DNA from: Paraburkholderia elongata
GTDB taxonomy: Bacteria; Pseudomonadota; Gammaproteobacteria; Burkholderiales; Burkholderiaceae
DNA length: 49,805 nucleotides
Direction: 5' to 3'
Assembly (NCBI RefSeq): GCF_013177735.1
Contig: NZ_WOEZ01000061.1
Coordinates: forward strand, 1 to 49,805
Position numbers and translations under genes: made by a program. The notes below the pieces were generated by a model. It did no database searches and had not been told where the DNA came from. It was given only the letters and a program-made list of their open reading frames with translations. Positions 42,913 to 49,805 of this stretch are shown one piece after another; positions within the stretch are counted from its first letter, which is position 1, and each line of letters begins with the position of its first letter.

Positions 42913-44169
42913 TCACGCTGCTTCTTGCGGCACCTGCGCCACGCCACCGCCCAACGCCGTGATCTGCGCTTCGTCGTAGCCCAGACCACGCAGCACTTCG
43001 GCGGTGTGCTCGCCGATCTTGGCGATCGGCTGGCGCGGTTGCAAACGCGCACCGTCCATCGAAATCGGCAGCAAAGGCATCGCGGTTTCGCTTCCGTCAT
43101 CGAGGGTCAATCGCGCGAGGCCACCGCTCTCGTTCAGATGCGGATCGTCGAACAGGTCTTCGGGTTTCGTGATCGACGCGAAGGGGATGTGGTCGCGTTC
43201 GAACAGCGGCACAAGCGCAACACCCTCGAAACGACTCAAGGTTTCGCCGAGCGTCTGCAGCAACCACTCGCGCGCCAGCACGCGGTCGTTGTTGGTCGCG
43301 AGGCGCGGATCGGCCAGCAGGTCGGCCCGGCCGAGAATCGCGCACAACGCGCGCCACTGGCCGTCGCCGGTCGCGGCGATAAACATCTGCTCGTCGTTGG
43401 CAAGCTTGAACACGTCGTAGACCGCCCATGCGCTGATGCGCTCGGGCATCGGCGCAGCTGGCACGCCAGTCGCGGCGAATTGCTGCATGTGTTGCGCGGA
43501 AAGCAGCACGCAGTTTTCGAACAGCGCGCTCTGCACTTCCTTGCCGCGTCCGCTCGTATGCCGTTCGTGCAATGCGGCAAGCACGCCGATCGCGCCGAAC
43601 ATGCCGCCCATGATGTCGTTGACCGAACTGCCCGCACGCAACGGACGCCCCACGGGTCCGGTCATGTAGGCGAGGCCGGCCATCATCTGCACGACTTCGT
43701 CAAGCGCGAGACGGTGTTCGTACGGACCGTTCAGAAAGCCTTTGTGCGAGACATAGATCAGCCTGGGATTGCGTTCACGCAGCGACGCGTAATCGAGACC
43801 CAGGCTCGCCATTCGGCCGGGCTTGAAGTTTTCGACGAATACATCCGCGGTATCGACCAGCTTGTGCAGCGCGGCCAATCCCGCTTCGCTGTCGAGGTCG
43901 AGCGCGACACTCTTCTTGTTGCGATTGAAGGTACGGAAAAAACCCGCACCGGTGCCGAGCAAACGGCGCGTACCATCGCCACGCGGTGGCTCGACCTTGA
44001 TGACTTCGGCACCGAGGTCGCCAAGAATCATCCCGCAGGTCGGCCCCATCACCATATGCGACAACTCGACCACGCGAATGCCCGCAAGCGGCAACGCGCC
44101 CTGCTGCTCCGCCGAAGAAGCAGGTGCAGAAGAAGCGGAAGAGGCAGACGTAGAAGAAACTGGAGTCAT
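42913..44169 (-). CDS. Class III (CaiB/BaiF) CoA-transferase
   Basis: This 418-residue enzyme has GIRVVELSHMVMGPTCGMILGDLGAEVIKVE near the start, GDGTRRLLG, the FFRTFNRNKKSVALDL block and FVENFKPGRMASLGLDY. The catalytic Asp is probably D157 in LALDEVVQMMAGLAYMTGP. These are family-defining. Such enzymes transfer CoA between acids. One member, human SUGCT, acts on glutarate and 3-hydroxy-3-methylglutarate. An N-terminal Ser/Ala-rich stretch of 25 residues is unusual but harmless. The ATG overlaps the end of the lyase gene by 4 nt, so the two are translationally coupled. The pairing with an HMG-CoA-lyase-like enzyme supports activation of an HMG-like acid, as inference. Confidence 0.92.
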   Translation of the reverse strand: MTPVSSTSASSASSAPASSAEQQGALPLAGIRVVELSHMVMGPTCGMILGDLGAEVIKVEPPRGDGTRRLLGTGAGFFRTFNRNKKSVALDLDSEAGLAALHKLVDTADVFVENFKPGRMASLGLDYASLRERNPRLIYVSHKGFLNGPYEHRLALDEVVQMMAGLAYMTGPVGRPLRAGSSVNDIMGGMFGAIGVLAALHERHTSGRGKEVQSALFENCVLLSAQHMQQFAATGVPAAPMPERISAWAVYDVFKLANDEQMFIAATGDGQWRALCAILGRADLLADPRLATNNDRVLAREWLLQTLGETLSRFEGVALVPLFERDHIPFASITKPEDLFDDPHLNESGGLARLTLDDGSETAMPLLPISMDGARLQPRQPIAKIGEHTAEVLRGLGYDEAQITALGGGVAQVPQEAA

Positions 44170-45143
44170 TGCAGCACCTGTGATTCGGAAGGTTCAAAAC
44201 GTTGAGCGGCGGCACTGAACTGCTTCGGCAAACCAGCACGCGCCAGATAGCCGTACAGCGGTTCGCCGGGCAGCGCGTCGGCGAGGACGTCGCGCGACGC
44301 AATGAGTCTGGTGAGGTCGATGCCGGTGTCGTAGCCCATGCTGTCGAGCATGAACACCAGGTCTTCGGTGTTCACGTTGCCGGTTGCGCCCGGGGCATGC
44401 GGACAGCCGCCGAGGCCGGCCAGCGACGCATCGAATTCACGGATGCCGTGCTGCAGCGCTATCAGCGTATTGGCGAGACCAAGGCCGCGCGTGTCGTGGA
44501 AATGCAGCGAGCGCAGCTTGTTTCCCGCGACCTCTCGCACCAGTTCGATGATTTCGCCGACCTGGCGCGGCGTCGCTTCGCCGGTGGTGTCGCCGAGCGC
44601 AATGACATCAGCGCCCGCCTGCAACGCGTCACGCGCAATCGCGGCGATATCCGCGTAAGGCACCGCGCCTTGCAGCGTGCAGCCGAACACCGTCGACAAT
44701 CCGGCGATCAATTCCACGCGCCGCGCGTTCGCGCTAGCCGTGTTATCGATCAGTTCGCGCATCGCGGCAAACGACTCGATCATCTCGACAGGCGTCTTGC
44801 GAACATTGGCAAGGCTATGCGCCGTGCTCACCGAAATCGGTGCGACGATCCGATGCACGCCGGACTCGAGCGCACGTTGCGCGCCCTTCAGGTTCGGCAC
44901 CAACGCCGTCACGATCAGTTCGTCGTAGGTGAGCGCGTGGGCGATCACTTCGTCGGCGTCGGCCATTTGCGGCAACAGCTTCTCCGGCACGAACGACGCG
45001 ACTTCCATATGCCGCACGCCGGCGGCATATGCAGCGTCGATCCAGCGCCGTTTGAACTCGGTGGGCATCGTGCGTGCGATGCTTTGCAGGCCGTCGCGCA
45101 TGCCGACTTCGGTCACGACGACGCGCTTCTGGGTGTCACTCAT
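44166..45143 (-). CDS. Hydroxymethylglutaryl-CoA lyase family enzyme
   Basis: This 325-residue TIM-barrel lyase starts MSDTQKRVVVTEVGMRDGLQS, with the catalytic Arg-Asp of the HMGL-like family. It continues with MEVASFVPEKLLPQMADADEV, TALVPNLKGAQRAL, HFHDTRGLGLANTL (metal-binding His pair) and GLGGCPHAPGATGNVNTEDLV (the active-site Cys loop). HMG-CoA lyase splits HMG-CoA into acetyl-CoA and acetoacetate. ATG 45141-45143 is preferred. The 47 upstream in-frame codons are Cys/Pro/Arg-rich and without fold. It is the first gene of the three-gene operon, with the LysR gene 221 bp upstream on the same strand. Confidence 0.93.
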   Translation of the reverse strand: MSDTQKRVVVTEVGMRDGLQSIARTMPTEFKRRWIDAAYAAGVRHMEVASFVPEKLLPQMADADEVIAHALTYDELIVTALVPNLKGAQRALESGVHRIVAPISVSTAHSLANVRKTPVEMIESFAAMRELIDNTASANARRVELIAGLSTVFGCTLQGAVPYADIAAIARDALQAGADVIALGDTTGEATPRQVGEIIELVREVAGNKLRSLHFHDTRGLGLANTLIALQHGIREFDASLAGLGGCPHAPGATGNVNTEDLVFMLDSMGYDTGIDLTRLIASRDVLADALPGEPLYGYLARAGLPKQFSAAAQRFEPSESQVLQ

Positions 45144-45308
45144 GGTCTTGAATCCCGGTCTTGAATCTTGAGTGGAATGCGAGGGATGGAAGCAACTGAG
45201 TGACAGCGTGCCCGCCCGCGGCCACACGGCAAAGTCTGCGTTGACGACGCACTCCATCGCCGCTCGCGATGGCGGCGCAGGCAAGCGGGACGGGCGTGCG
45301 CCGCCGAA

Positions 45309-45322
45309 AAGGGGAAACCCTT
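45309..45322 (-). terminator. Short hairpin downstream of the LysR gene
   Basis: On the minus strand AAGGG-TTTC-CCCTT is followed by TT then TCGG. The 5-bp stem and short T-run make it a weak terminator candidate between the LysR gene and the lyase operon. Confidence 0.3.
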
Positions 45323-45364
45323 AAGGGATTTTCTGAGGGTGTTGAGAGGACGTCTAGCCGGCGC

Positions 45365-46258
45365 TCAAACCGAGCGCAGCAGATGGTCGAGTAAATGCGA
45401 CGCCGTCAGCGTCAGCGCATTGCGATCGCGCATGCAGATCACGAAGCGCCGCTCTGCCCACGCTTCGCGCAACGGCACGGCGACGATGCCGTATTCATCG
45501 GCGGCATGCCTGGGCAGCGCTTCGCTCGGCAGAATCGCGACGGCAAGGCCCGCCTGGATAAAACGATAGGCGGCATCGAAGGTCGATACATAGGTTCGAT
45601 AGTTGAGCTCGCGGCCTTTTTCCACCGCAATGCGCTGCATCAGCGCATTCACCGACGCGTTAGATGCGAGCCCGAGATGATCGAACGCCAGGGTCTGCTC
45701 AAAGCTGATTGCGGCCTCTCCGGCCAGCGGATGATCGCGCGGCACGATCAGCGCGAGATGATCGGATCGATACTGCAGCACATCGAGACTGCCCATCGGC
45801 ACCACATCGCGGCAGATGCCGAGATCGGCCACCCCCTCTTCCAGGCCGCGCACGATCTCGGCGCTGACACGCTCTTCGACATCGACACGAATCTGCGGAT
45901 TGGCCTTCAGAAACACCGACAGCGCCTCAGGCAGAAACTCGACCATCGACGACACGTTCGCCAGCACCCGTACCTGACCGCGCGCGCCGGCCGCGTATTC
46001 GCTGAGCTCCGCCTGCAGCCGTTCGTGGCCGCGCATGATGAGCCGCGCGTGTCTGAGCAGCGTCTCGCCAGCGGCGGTCGCGCGCACGCCGCGCTGGCTG
46101 CGCGAGAGCAGCGCGACGTCGACCAGCGCTTCGAGATCGGCGAGCCGCTTGCTGACCGCGGACGGCGCGATGAACTCGCGTTCAGCCGCACGCGCGATCG
46201 TGCCTTCCTCGCAGACGGCGATGAACAAGCGCAACGTCACCTGATCGATTTGCCACAT
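45365..46258 (-). CDS. LysR-family transcriptional regulator
   Basis: The predicted protein has 297 residues. The N-terminal winged HTH has QIDQVTLRLFIAVCEEGTIARAAEREFIAPSAVSKRLADLEALV and LLSRSQRGVRATAAGETLL. The substrate-binding half has GQVRVLANVSSMVEFLPEALSVF, GVADLGICRDVVPMGSL and RFIQAGLAVAILPSEALP. It is close in style to LysR proteins that sit beside transporter/catabolic operons. ATG 46256-46258 gives the usual N-terminus. The frame open to 46402 is an artefact of GC-rich DNA. It lies upstream of and in line with the lyase operon, and divergent from the LysE gene at 46554. It could control either one. The lyase operon is the more likely target. Confidence 0.93.
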   Translation of the reverse strand: MWQIDQVTLRLFIAVCEEGTIARAAEREFIAPSAVSKRLADLEALVDVALLSRSQRGVRATAAGETLLRHARLIMRGHERLQAELSEYAAGARGQVRVLANVSSMVEFLPEALSVFLKANPQIRVDVEERVSAEIVRGLEEGVADLGICRDVVPMGSLDVLQYRSDHLALIVPRDHPLAGEAAISFEQTLAFDHLGLASNASVNALMQRIAVEKGRELNYRTYVSTFDAAYRFIQAGLAVAILPSEALPRHAADEYGIVAVPLREAWAERRFVICMRDRNALTLTASHLLDHLLRSV

Positions 46259-46553
46259 GAACGGGCGTGCCCTGGGTGTTTGAAGTGGGAAAATTATGCC
46301 CGAGGAAGGTGGCGGCCGAGTCCGTCCCAGGGTATCCACGGCAGGCGCGCCGGTTCGCATCGTCGATCGCGCGCCAGGTTGTGAGGGCTGACCGTGTGTC
46401 AAACTGCGTAGGTTGACGCGGTGCGGGTTCGCGCTGCTTGGTCCCCGCAGCCTTGCTCGGGATTTTCGGTCTGGCTATGCTTGGGGGCGCGCCGGCCTGA
46501 CGCCCGCCCGCACGCGATCAACCACTAAACAGAACAACCCATAAGGCTTGCCC

Positions 46554-47207
46554 ATGTCAACCGCCAGTCTCTTCATCACCTCGGCCGGCGTCGGCCTCGC
46601 GATTGCCGCGCCGGTCGGCCCGATGGGCATGCTATGCATTCGCCGCACGCTGACGGGCGGTCCGCGCGCGGGGCTCGCAATCGGCTTCGGCATTGCGACC
46701 GGCGATGCGGTTTATGGTCTGATCGCGGCACTCGGCCTTGTCGGAATTTCGCAGTTCATGCTCGCCTATGACCGCCCCTTGCATCTGCTCGCCGGTCTGT
46801 TCCTGCTCTATCTCGGCGTGCGTACCTTGCTGCAAAAAGCGCCCGCCGACACGGCCAACGGCAATGGCAGCAGCGACGGCAACGGCAAGCTCGCGCAGGT
46901 GGGCCGCGCCGGCGCGCTGCGCGCGTATGCGAGTTCATTGCTGCTCACGCTGACCAACCCGCAAACCGTCATCATGTTCGCCGCGCTGTTCACGACGCTC
47001 GCGCCGCGTGGGGCGTTTTCATCGAGCATCGCGTTGACCACGGTAGGCGGCGTGTTTTGCGGCTCGATCGCGTGGTGGTGTTTTCTCGTGACGGTGGTGT
47101 CGCTCGCGCGTCATGCGATCGGCAGCAAGCTGCGCGTGGCGATCGACCGGATCGTCGGATTCACGCTGGCGGCGTTCGGTATCGTCGAGATTCGCCGCGC
47201 GCTTTGA
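46554..47207 (+). CDS. LysE-family exporter
   Basis: This 217-residue inner-membrane protein has about six TM helices. The LysE/RhtB signature is AGVGLAIAAPVGPMGMLCIRRTLTGGPRAGLAIGFGIATGDAVYG, followed by LLAGLFLLYLGVRTL and a typical second half with SLLLTLTNPQTVIMFAALFT. Such proteins export amino acids or related metabolites. A Gly/Asn/Ser-rich cytoplasmic loop (residues 97-112) separates the halves. ATG 46554 with AAGG 7 nt upstream is preferred over TTG 46548. It is divergent from the LysR gene, with 295 bp between the two starts. The exported compound is unknown. Confidence 0.92.
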   Translation: MSTASLFITSAGVGLAIAAPVGPMGMLCIRRTLTGGPRAGLAIGFGIATGDAVYGLIAALGLVGISQFMLAYDRPLHLLAGLFLLYLGVRTLLQKAPADTANGNGSSDGNGKLAQVGRAGALRAYASSLLLTLTNPQTVIMFAALFTTLAPRGAFSSSIALTTVGGVFCGSIAWWCFLVTVVSLARHAIGSKLRVAIDRIVGFTLAAFGIVEIRRAL

Positions 47208-47513
47208 ATGAGGTTTAGCAGCGCCGCGCAAGGACGCTCAGAGTCACGCCTTCGGACTCACGAGCGACCGCGCAACGCCACGAACACCCCACCGGCAATC
47301 GCCATCAAACCACCACATAGAGAACCGGATGCAGGCGGCGCACCTAGGCCTGTCGTAGCACTTTCTACGCAAGCGCGGCAGTTTTGCGACAATAGCGGCT
47401 TTCGCCGTGCCGCCGCGGGCCTGTCGCCGACATTCGCCGACGCTCGAAGGCAAGCGCGCACCGGCCTTGCCGCCTAACCTGTCCAACCCACCCGACCGTC
47501 AGCGGTCTGCTCA

Positions 47514-48302
47514 ATGGCTCTTCCCCATATCAATCTGCTGTATTCCGTCTCCGGCCTGTTCGTCGGCTTTCTGGTCGGACTGACGGGTGTCGGCGGCGGC
47601 TCGCTGATGACGCCGATCCTGGTTCTGCTGTTCAACGTGCATCCGGCCACCGCGGTCGGCACCGATCTGCTGTACGCGGCCGCCACCAAGGCGACCGGCA
47701 CGCTGGTGCACGGTCTGAAAGGCTCCGTCGACTGGCAGATCACCCTGCGCCTCGCGTCCGGCAGCGTACCGGCCGCAACCGTCACCTTGATCCTGCTGCA
47801 TCGGTACGGGATGGACACGCCGGGCACGAGCCGGCTGATCCAGATCGTGCTCGGCGTCGCGCTGCTGGTGACCGCCGTGGCGCTGATCTTCCGCCCGCAA
47901 CTCGCGGCGCTCGGCGCGCGCCGTCAGCGCGCCCCCAGGCAAGGCCGCACCCTCGCACTCACCATGCTGACCGGCGCGGTGCTGGGCGTGCTGGTGTCGC
48001 TGACGTCGGTGGGTGCGGGCGCCATCGGCGTGACGGTGTTGCTGCTGCTGTATCCGTTGCTGCCGACCACGCGCATCGTCGGCTCCGATATCGCGCATGC
48101 GGTGCCGCTCACGCTGCTGGCGGGCGCGGGTCATTGGCTGCTGGGTTCGGTCGACTGGTCGATGCTGCTGTCGCTACTGGTGGGGTCGTTGCCGGGCATC
48201 GCGATCGGCAGTTATCTGTCGTCGCGCGCGCCGGACGCGCTATTGCGCAACGTGCTCGCCGCTACGCTCACGCTGGTCGGCGTGCGCCTCGTGCTGGCAT
48301 AG
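47514..48302 (+). CDS. TauE/SafE-family permease (sulfite/organic anion exporter type)
   Basis: This 262-residue inner-membrane protein has about seven or eight TM helices arranged as two similar halves: LFVGFLVGLTGVGGGSLMTPIL in the first and GAVLGVLVSLTSVGAGAIGVTVLLLLYP in the second. Each carries the family's Gly-rich 'G(x)GGG/GAG' turn. HPATAVGTDLLYAA and LLAGAGHWLLGSVDW are also typical. The family moves sulfite, sulfoacetate and other anions. The start codon ATG 47514 has no strong Shine-Dalgarno. It stands alone. The 306 bp upstream hold no clear gene, only a possible transporter remnant on the minus strand. Confidence 0.92.
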   Translation: MALPHINLLYSVSGLFVGFLVGLTGVGGGSLMTPILVLLFNVHPATAVGTDLLYAAATKATGTLVHGLKGSVDWQITLRLASGSVPAATVTLILLHRYGMDTPGTSRLIQIVLGVALLVTAVALIFRPQLAALGARRQRAPRQGRTLALTMLTGAVLGVLVSLTSVGAGAIGVTVLLLLYPLLPTTRIVGSDIAHAVPLTLLAGAGHWLLGSVDWSMLLSLLVGSLPGIAIGSYLSSRAPDALLRNVLAATLTLVGVRLVLA

Positions 48303-48313
48303 AGCAAGCCGCT

Positions 48314-48562
48314 CTATTTGAAAAACCTGCAGGTCAGATCGGTCTCGAACTGCCTGACCCATTGGCCGTGATGGTCGTGATAGGACTGCGCCCAGCCGCC
48401 GCGCCGAACCGTGACGAGGCGCTCGTGCGCGGCATCGCCCGGATCCGGGCAGGCGCTGATGTCGAAATGCGCCGGCGCAAATCCGTGCCGCGCACACACC
48501 AGCTCGAAAGCCGCCCGATCGCTGATCGGCAGATCGGTATAGCGCAAAGGCGTGATTTCCAT
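48314..48562 (-). CDS. Small hypothetical protein (82 residues)
   Basis: From ATG 48560-48562 the protein reads MEITPLRYTDLPISDRAAFEL, then VCARHGFAPAHFDISACPDPG, VTVRRGGWAQSYHDHHGQW and VRQFETDLTCRFFK. The composition is balanced, with regular aromatic residues, which supports a real folded protein. No family is recognised. The open frame begins 23 codons earlier, but that part is less protein-like. It is convergent with the TauE/SafE gene, with only 11 bp between stops, and lies on the same strand as, but 350 bp downstream of, the BON gene, beyond that gene's terminator. Function unknown. Confidence 0.6.
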   Translation of the reverse strand: MEITPLRYTDLPISDRAAFELVCARHGFAPAHFDISACPDPGDAAHERLVTVRRGGWAQSYHDHHGQWVRQFETDLTCRFFK

Positions 48563-48721
48563 GGCGTTGGCTCCGGTTCCGCTCGCATCACAGTACGCTT
48601 CACGACGCGTCAATTGTGTGTCACAGCGCACAGATTGGCCGTTGCGGTGCTGGCGTTCAGCCCGTAACAGGTCGAAGCCATCATCACCGTTTTAAAAATC
48701 ACCGCTACGAAAAATAAAGCG

Positions 48722-48753
48722 AAAAAAAGGGCCCCGGTTATTCGCCGGAACCC
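48722..48753 (-). terminator. Rho-independent terminator of the BON gene
   Basis: On the minus strand AGGG-TT-CCGG-CGAATAA-CCGG-GG-CCCT is followed by TTTTTTT. The stem has one 2x2 internal mismatch, and the T-run is clear. It lies about 160 bp after the BON gene stop. Confidence 0.75.
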
Positions 48754-48915
48754 TCGCACTGGCATACATCACGATAGCGCATAGCGATATCGAATCGCAT
48801 ACACCACCCGATGCAGCCTTCCGCGCCTGCCGGCGCCTCGTGCGCGTGTTGCAAGCCGCTTGTTGCACGCTGCTTGGGCCAGGCCGCTTATTGCGGCCTG
48901 CTCAATGCAGCCGCC

Positions 48916-49269
48916 TTACTGCTGAACAACGGTCAGCTTGTTCGACACCGACGTCACGCCGGCGACGCCCTTGGCCACTTCGCCGGCAGCGTCGATCTGG
49001 CCTTGCGCAGGCACCGAGCCCGTCAGGGTCACCGCGCCGCCACGAGCACGCACGGCAATGCTCGAGACGTCGATGCCTTGCGCCTTGGCGAGCGCGGCGC
49101 GCACCTTGCGGCCCAACTGGCTATTGGCCTTCTTGACGGCCTTGGTGCTTGCAGCCGGCGCTGCGGTCGTGCCCGTAGCCGTTGCATCGCTTGTCTGAGC
49201 GTACACGTTGCACGCCACCACCATCGCCACGACCGAGCCCAGCGTTTTCAGAAAACCGACCGATTTCAT
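48916..49269 (-). CDS. Periplasmic BON-domain protein (OsmY-like)
   Basis: This 117-residue protein has a signal peptide (LKTLGSVVAMVVACNVYA, cleavage before QTS), an Ala/Thr-rich linker (about residues 28-45) and one BON domain (about 48-116): NSQLGRKVRAALAKAQGIDVSS, IAVRARGGAVTLTGSVPAQGQ and AAGEVAKGVAGVTSVSNKLTV. BON domains bind phospholipid or help envelope stability and are often induced by osmotic stress. E. coli OsmY has two such domains, and single-domain forms are common in Burkholderiales. GGAGAAGAG precedes ATG 49267-49269. It stands alone, with its own terminator downstream. Confidence 0.92.
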   Translation of the reverse strand: MKSVGFLKTLGSVVAMVVACNVYAQTSDATATGTTAAPAASTKAVKKANSQLGRKVRAALAKAQGIDVSSIAVRARGGAVTLTGSVPAQGQIDAAGEVAKGVAGVTSVSNKLTVVQQ

Positions 49270-49685
49270 AGTTTCTCTTCTCCTTAGCTACACATTGGAC
49301 CGCATGTAAAAGCGGCTTCGTTACGACTACGGGCGGCCATGCTTTTCAGTCGCGACGAGGCGCGGCTCAGCGACGGCCGACTATGGCTGCAACACGGTGT
49401 GCGAGAGGCGAGAGAGGCCGGCTGAAGTTAGCCGCATACTTAGTCGCATGCGATGTCACGCATGCAATGCGGTACGAGAGCCGGCAAGCCGCGAAGTCCG
49501 CCAGCGCGCCCGGTTCTTGTCTGCCGTGCCGGGTCACGCCGCGCAAACGTCTGTTCGCGGCAGCGATCGACAATTTAATCTAGTCGCGCCAGAAGCGCAA
49601 AGGGTTTGGTCATACGTCGGGGTGCCTGCTGGTTGCCATGAAGGCATGGACCGTGTTTTATTCATGCGCCGTTCATATTAAGTGT
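49270..49685. other. Intergenic stretch, no convincing gene
   Basis: About 415 bp between the BON gene and the partial gene at the right edge. Open frames of 66-94 codons on the plus strand are Arg/Cys-rich and lack signals. The first ~100 bp should hold the BON promoter. I see nothing else. Confidence 0.5.
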
Positions 49686-49805
49686 TCACGAAAAATTTAC
49701 TTGGAATTTCGAACCATATCCGTTGAGCAGAATTTCCAGCTCCGCATCGATGGTTTCTTTCGTCCACGTCGCGAATCGCCGCCAGTGGTACTTGAAGTGC
49801 TTCCA
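49686..49805 (-). CDS. C-terminal end of an unknown protein, cut by the window edge
   Basis: The minus strand gives 39 codons and a TGA (49686-49688), reading off the right edge: WKHFKYHWRRFATWTKETI, then DAELEILLNGYGSKFQVNFS. The composition (aromatic residues, charged helix, no Arg/Cys bias) and the codon pattern look coding. I do not recognise the family. Confidence 0.5.
   Translation of the reverse strand, partial: WKHFKYHWRRFATWTKETIDAELEILLNGYGSKFQVNFS

Noticed and set aside
42925..44205. 426-codon open frame on the plus strand
   Set aside because: Antisense to the CoA-transferase gene, which is full-length and motif-complete.

Overview
The window is GC-rich proteobacterial DNA whose gene content and protein style (CaiB/BaiF CoA-transferase, GlxA-type and EutR-type AraC regulators, TauE/SafE and LysE transporters, Ala/Pro-rich exported proteins) point to the Burkholderia/Paraburkholderia group. 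This assignment comes from recognition, not from a search. No rRNA, tRNA, CRISPR array or transposase gene was seen.

About 2.5-36.5 kb is an exopolysaccharide (EPS) locus of the Wzx/Wzy-dependent type with a strong colanic-acid flavour. The assembly and precursor block runs leftwards from a GlxA-type AraC regulator at 26.4 kb: manC (GDP-mannose), a WcaJ/WbaP-like priming transferase, the Wza outer-membrane exporter, the Wzc tyrosine kinase/co-polymerase, gmd and fcl (GDP-L-fucose), two glycosyltransferases (one WcaI-like), a WcaF-like acetyltransferase and a GMC oxidoreductase. The left part is a patchwork of both strands: flippase and glycosyltransferase (minus), glycosyltransferase (plus), acyltransferase-3 (minus), and polymerase plus glycosyltransferase (plus). 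A phosphotyrosine phosphatase (Wzb), phosphomannomutase and UDP-glucose dehydrogenase are absent from the window.

From 27.2 to 36.5 kb lies an accessory block: two paralogous secreted or lipid-anchored clan-A-like glycoside hydrolases that bracket gmm (GDP-mannose hydrolase), a large secreted PIG-L deacetylase with lectin-like and FG-GAP-like regions, and a glycosyltransferase paralogous to the one at the other end of the locus. I read this as an EPS remodelling set. A bidirectional terminator at 36.5 kb closes the locus. Six glycosyltransferases plus the priming enzyme would fit a repeat unit of up to about seven sugars.

Right of 36.5 kb are small metabolic modules. An SDR and amino-acid permease operon has a divergent EutR-like AraC regulator. 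A remarkable ~790-bp imperfect palindrome (40.30-41.09 kb) follows, with A-B-A-B repeats at both ends. Next come a 46-residue basic protein and a three-gene operon (HMG-CoA-lyase-like enzyme, class III CoA-transferase, MFS transporter) preceded by a LysR gene, plausibly for 3-hydroxy-3-methylglutarate or glutarate use. The right end holds a LysE exporter, a TauE/SafE permease, a small unknown protein and a periplasmic BON protein with a clear terminator. The far left end (0-2.5 kb) holds a truncated AAA-ATPase/cyclase-type remnant and two unknown proteins.
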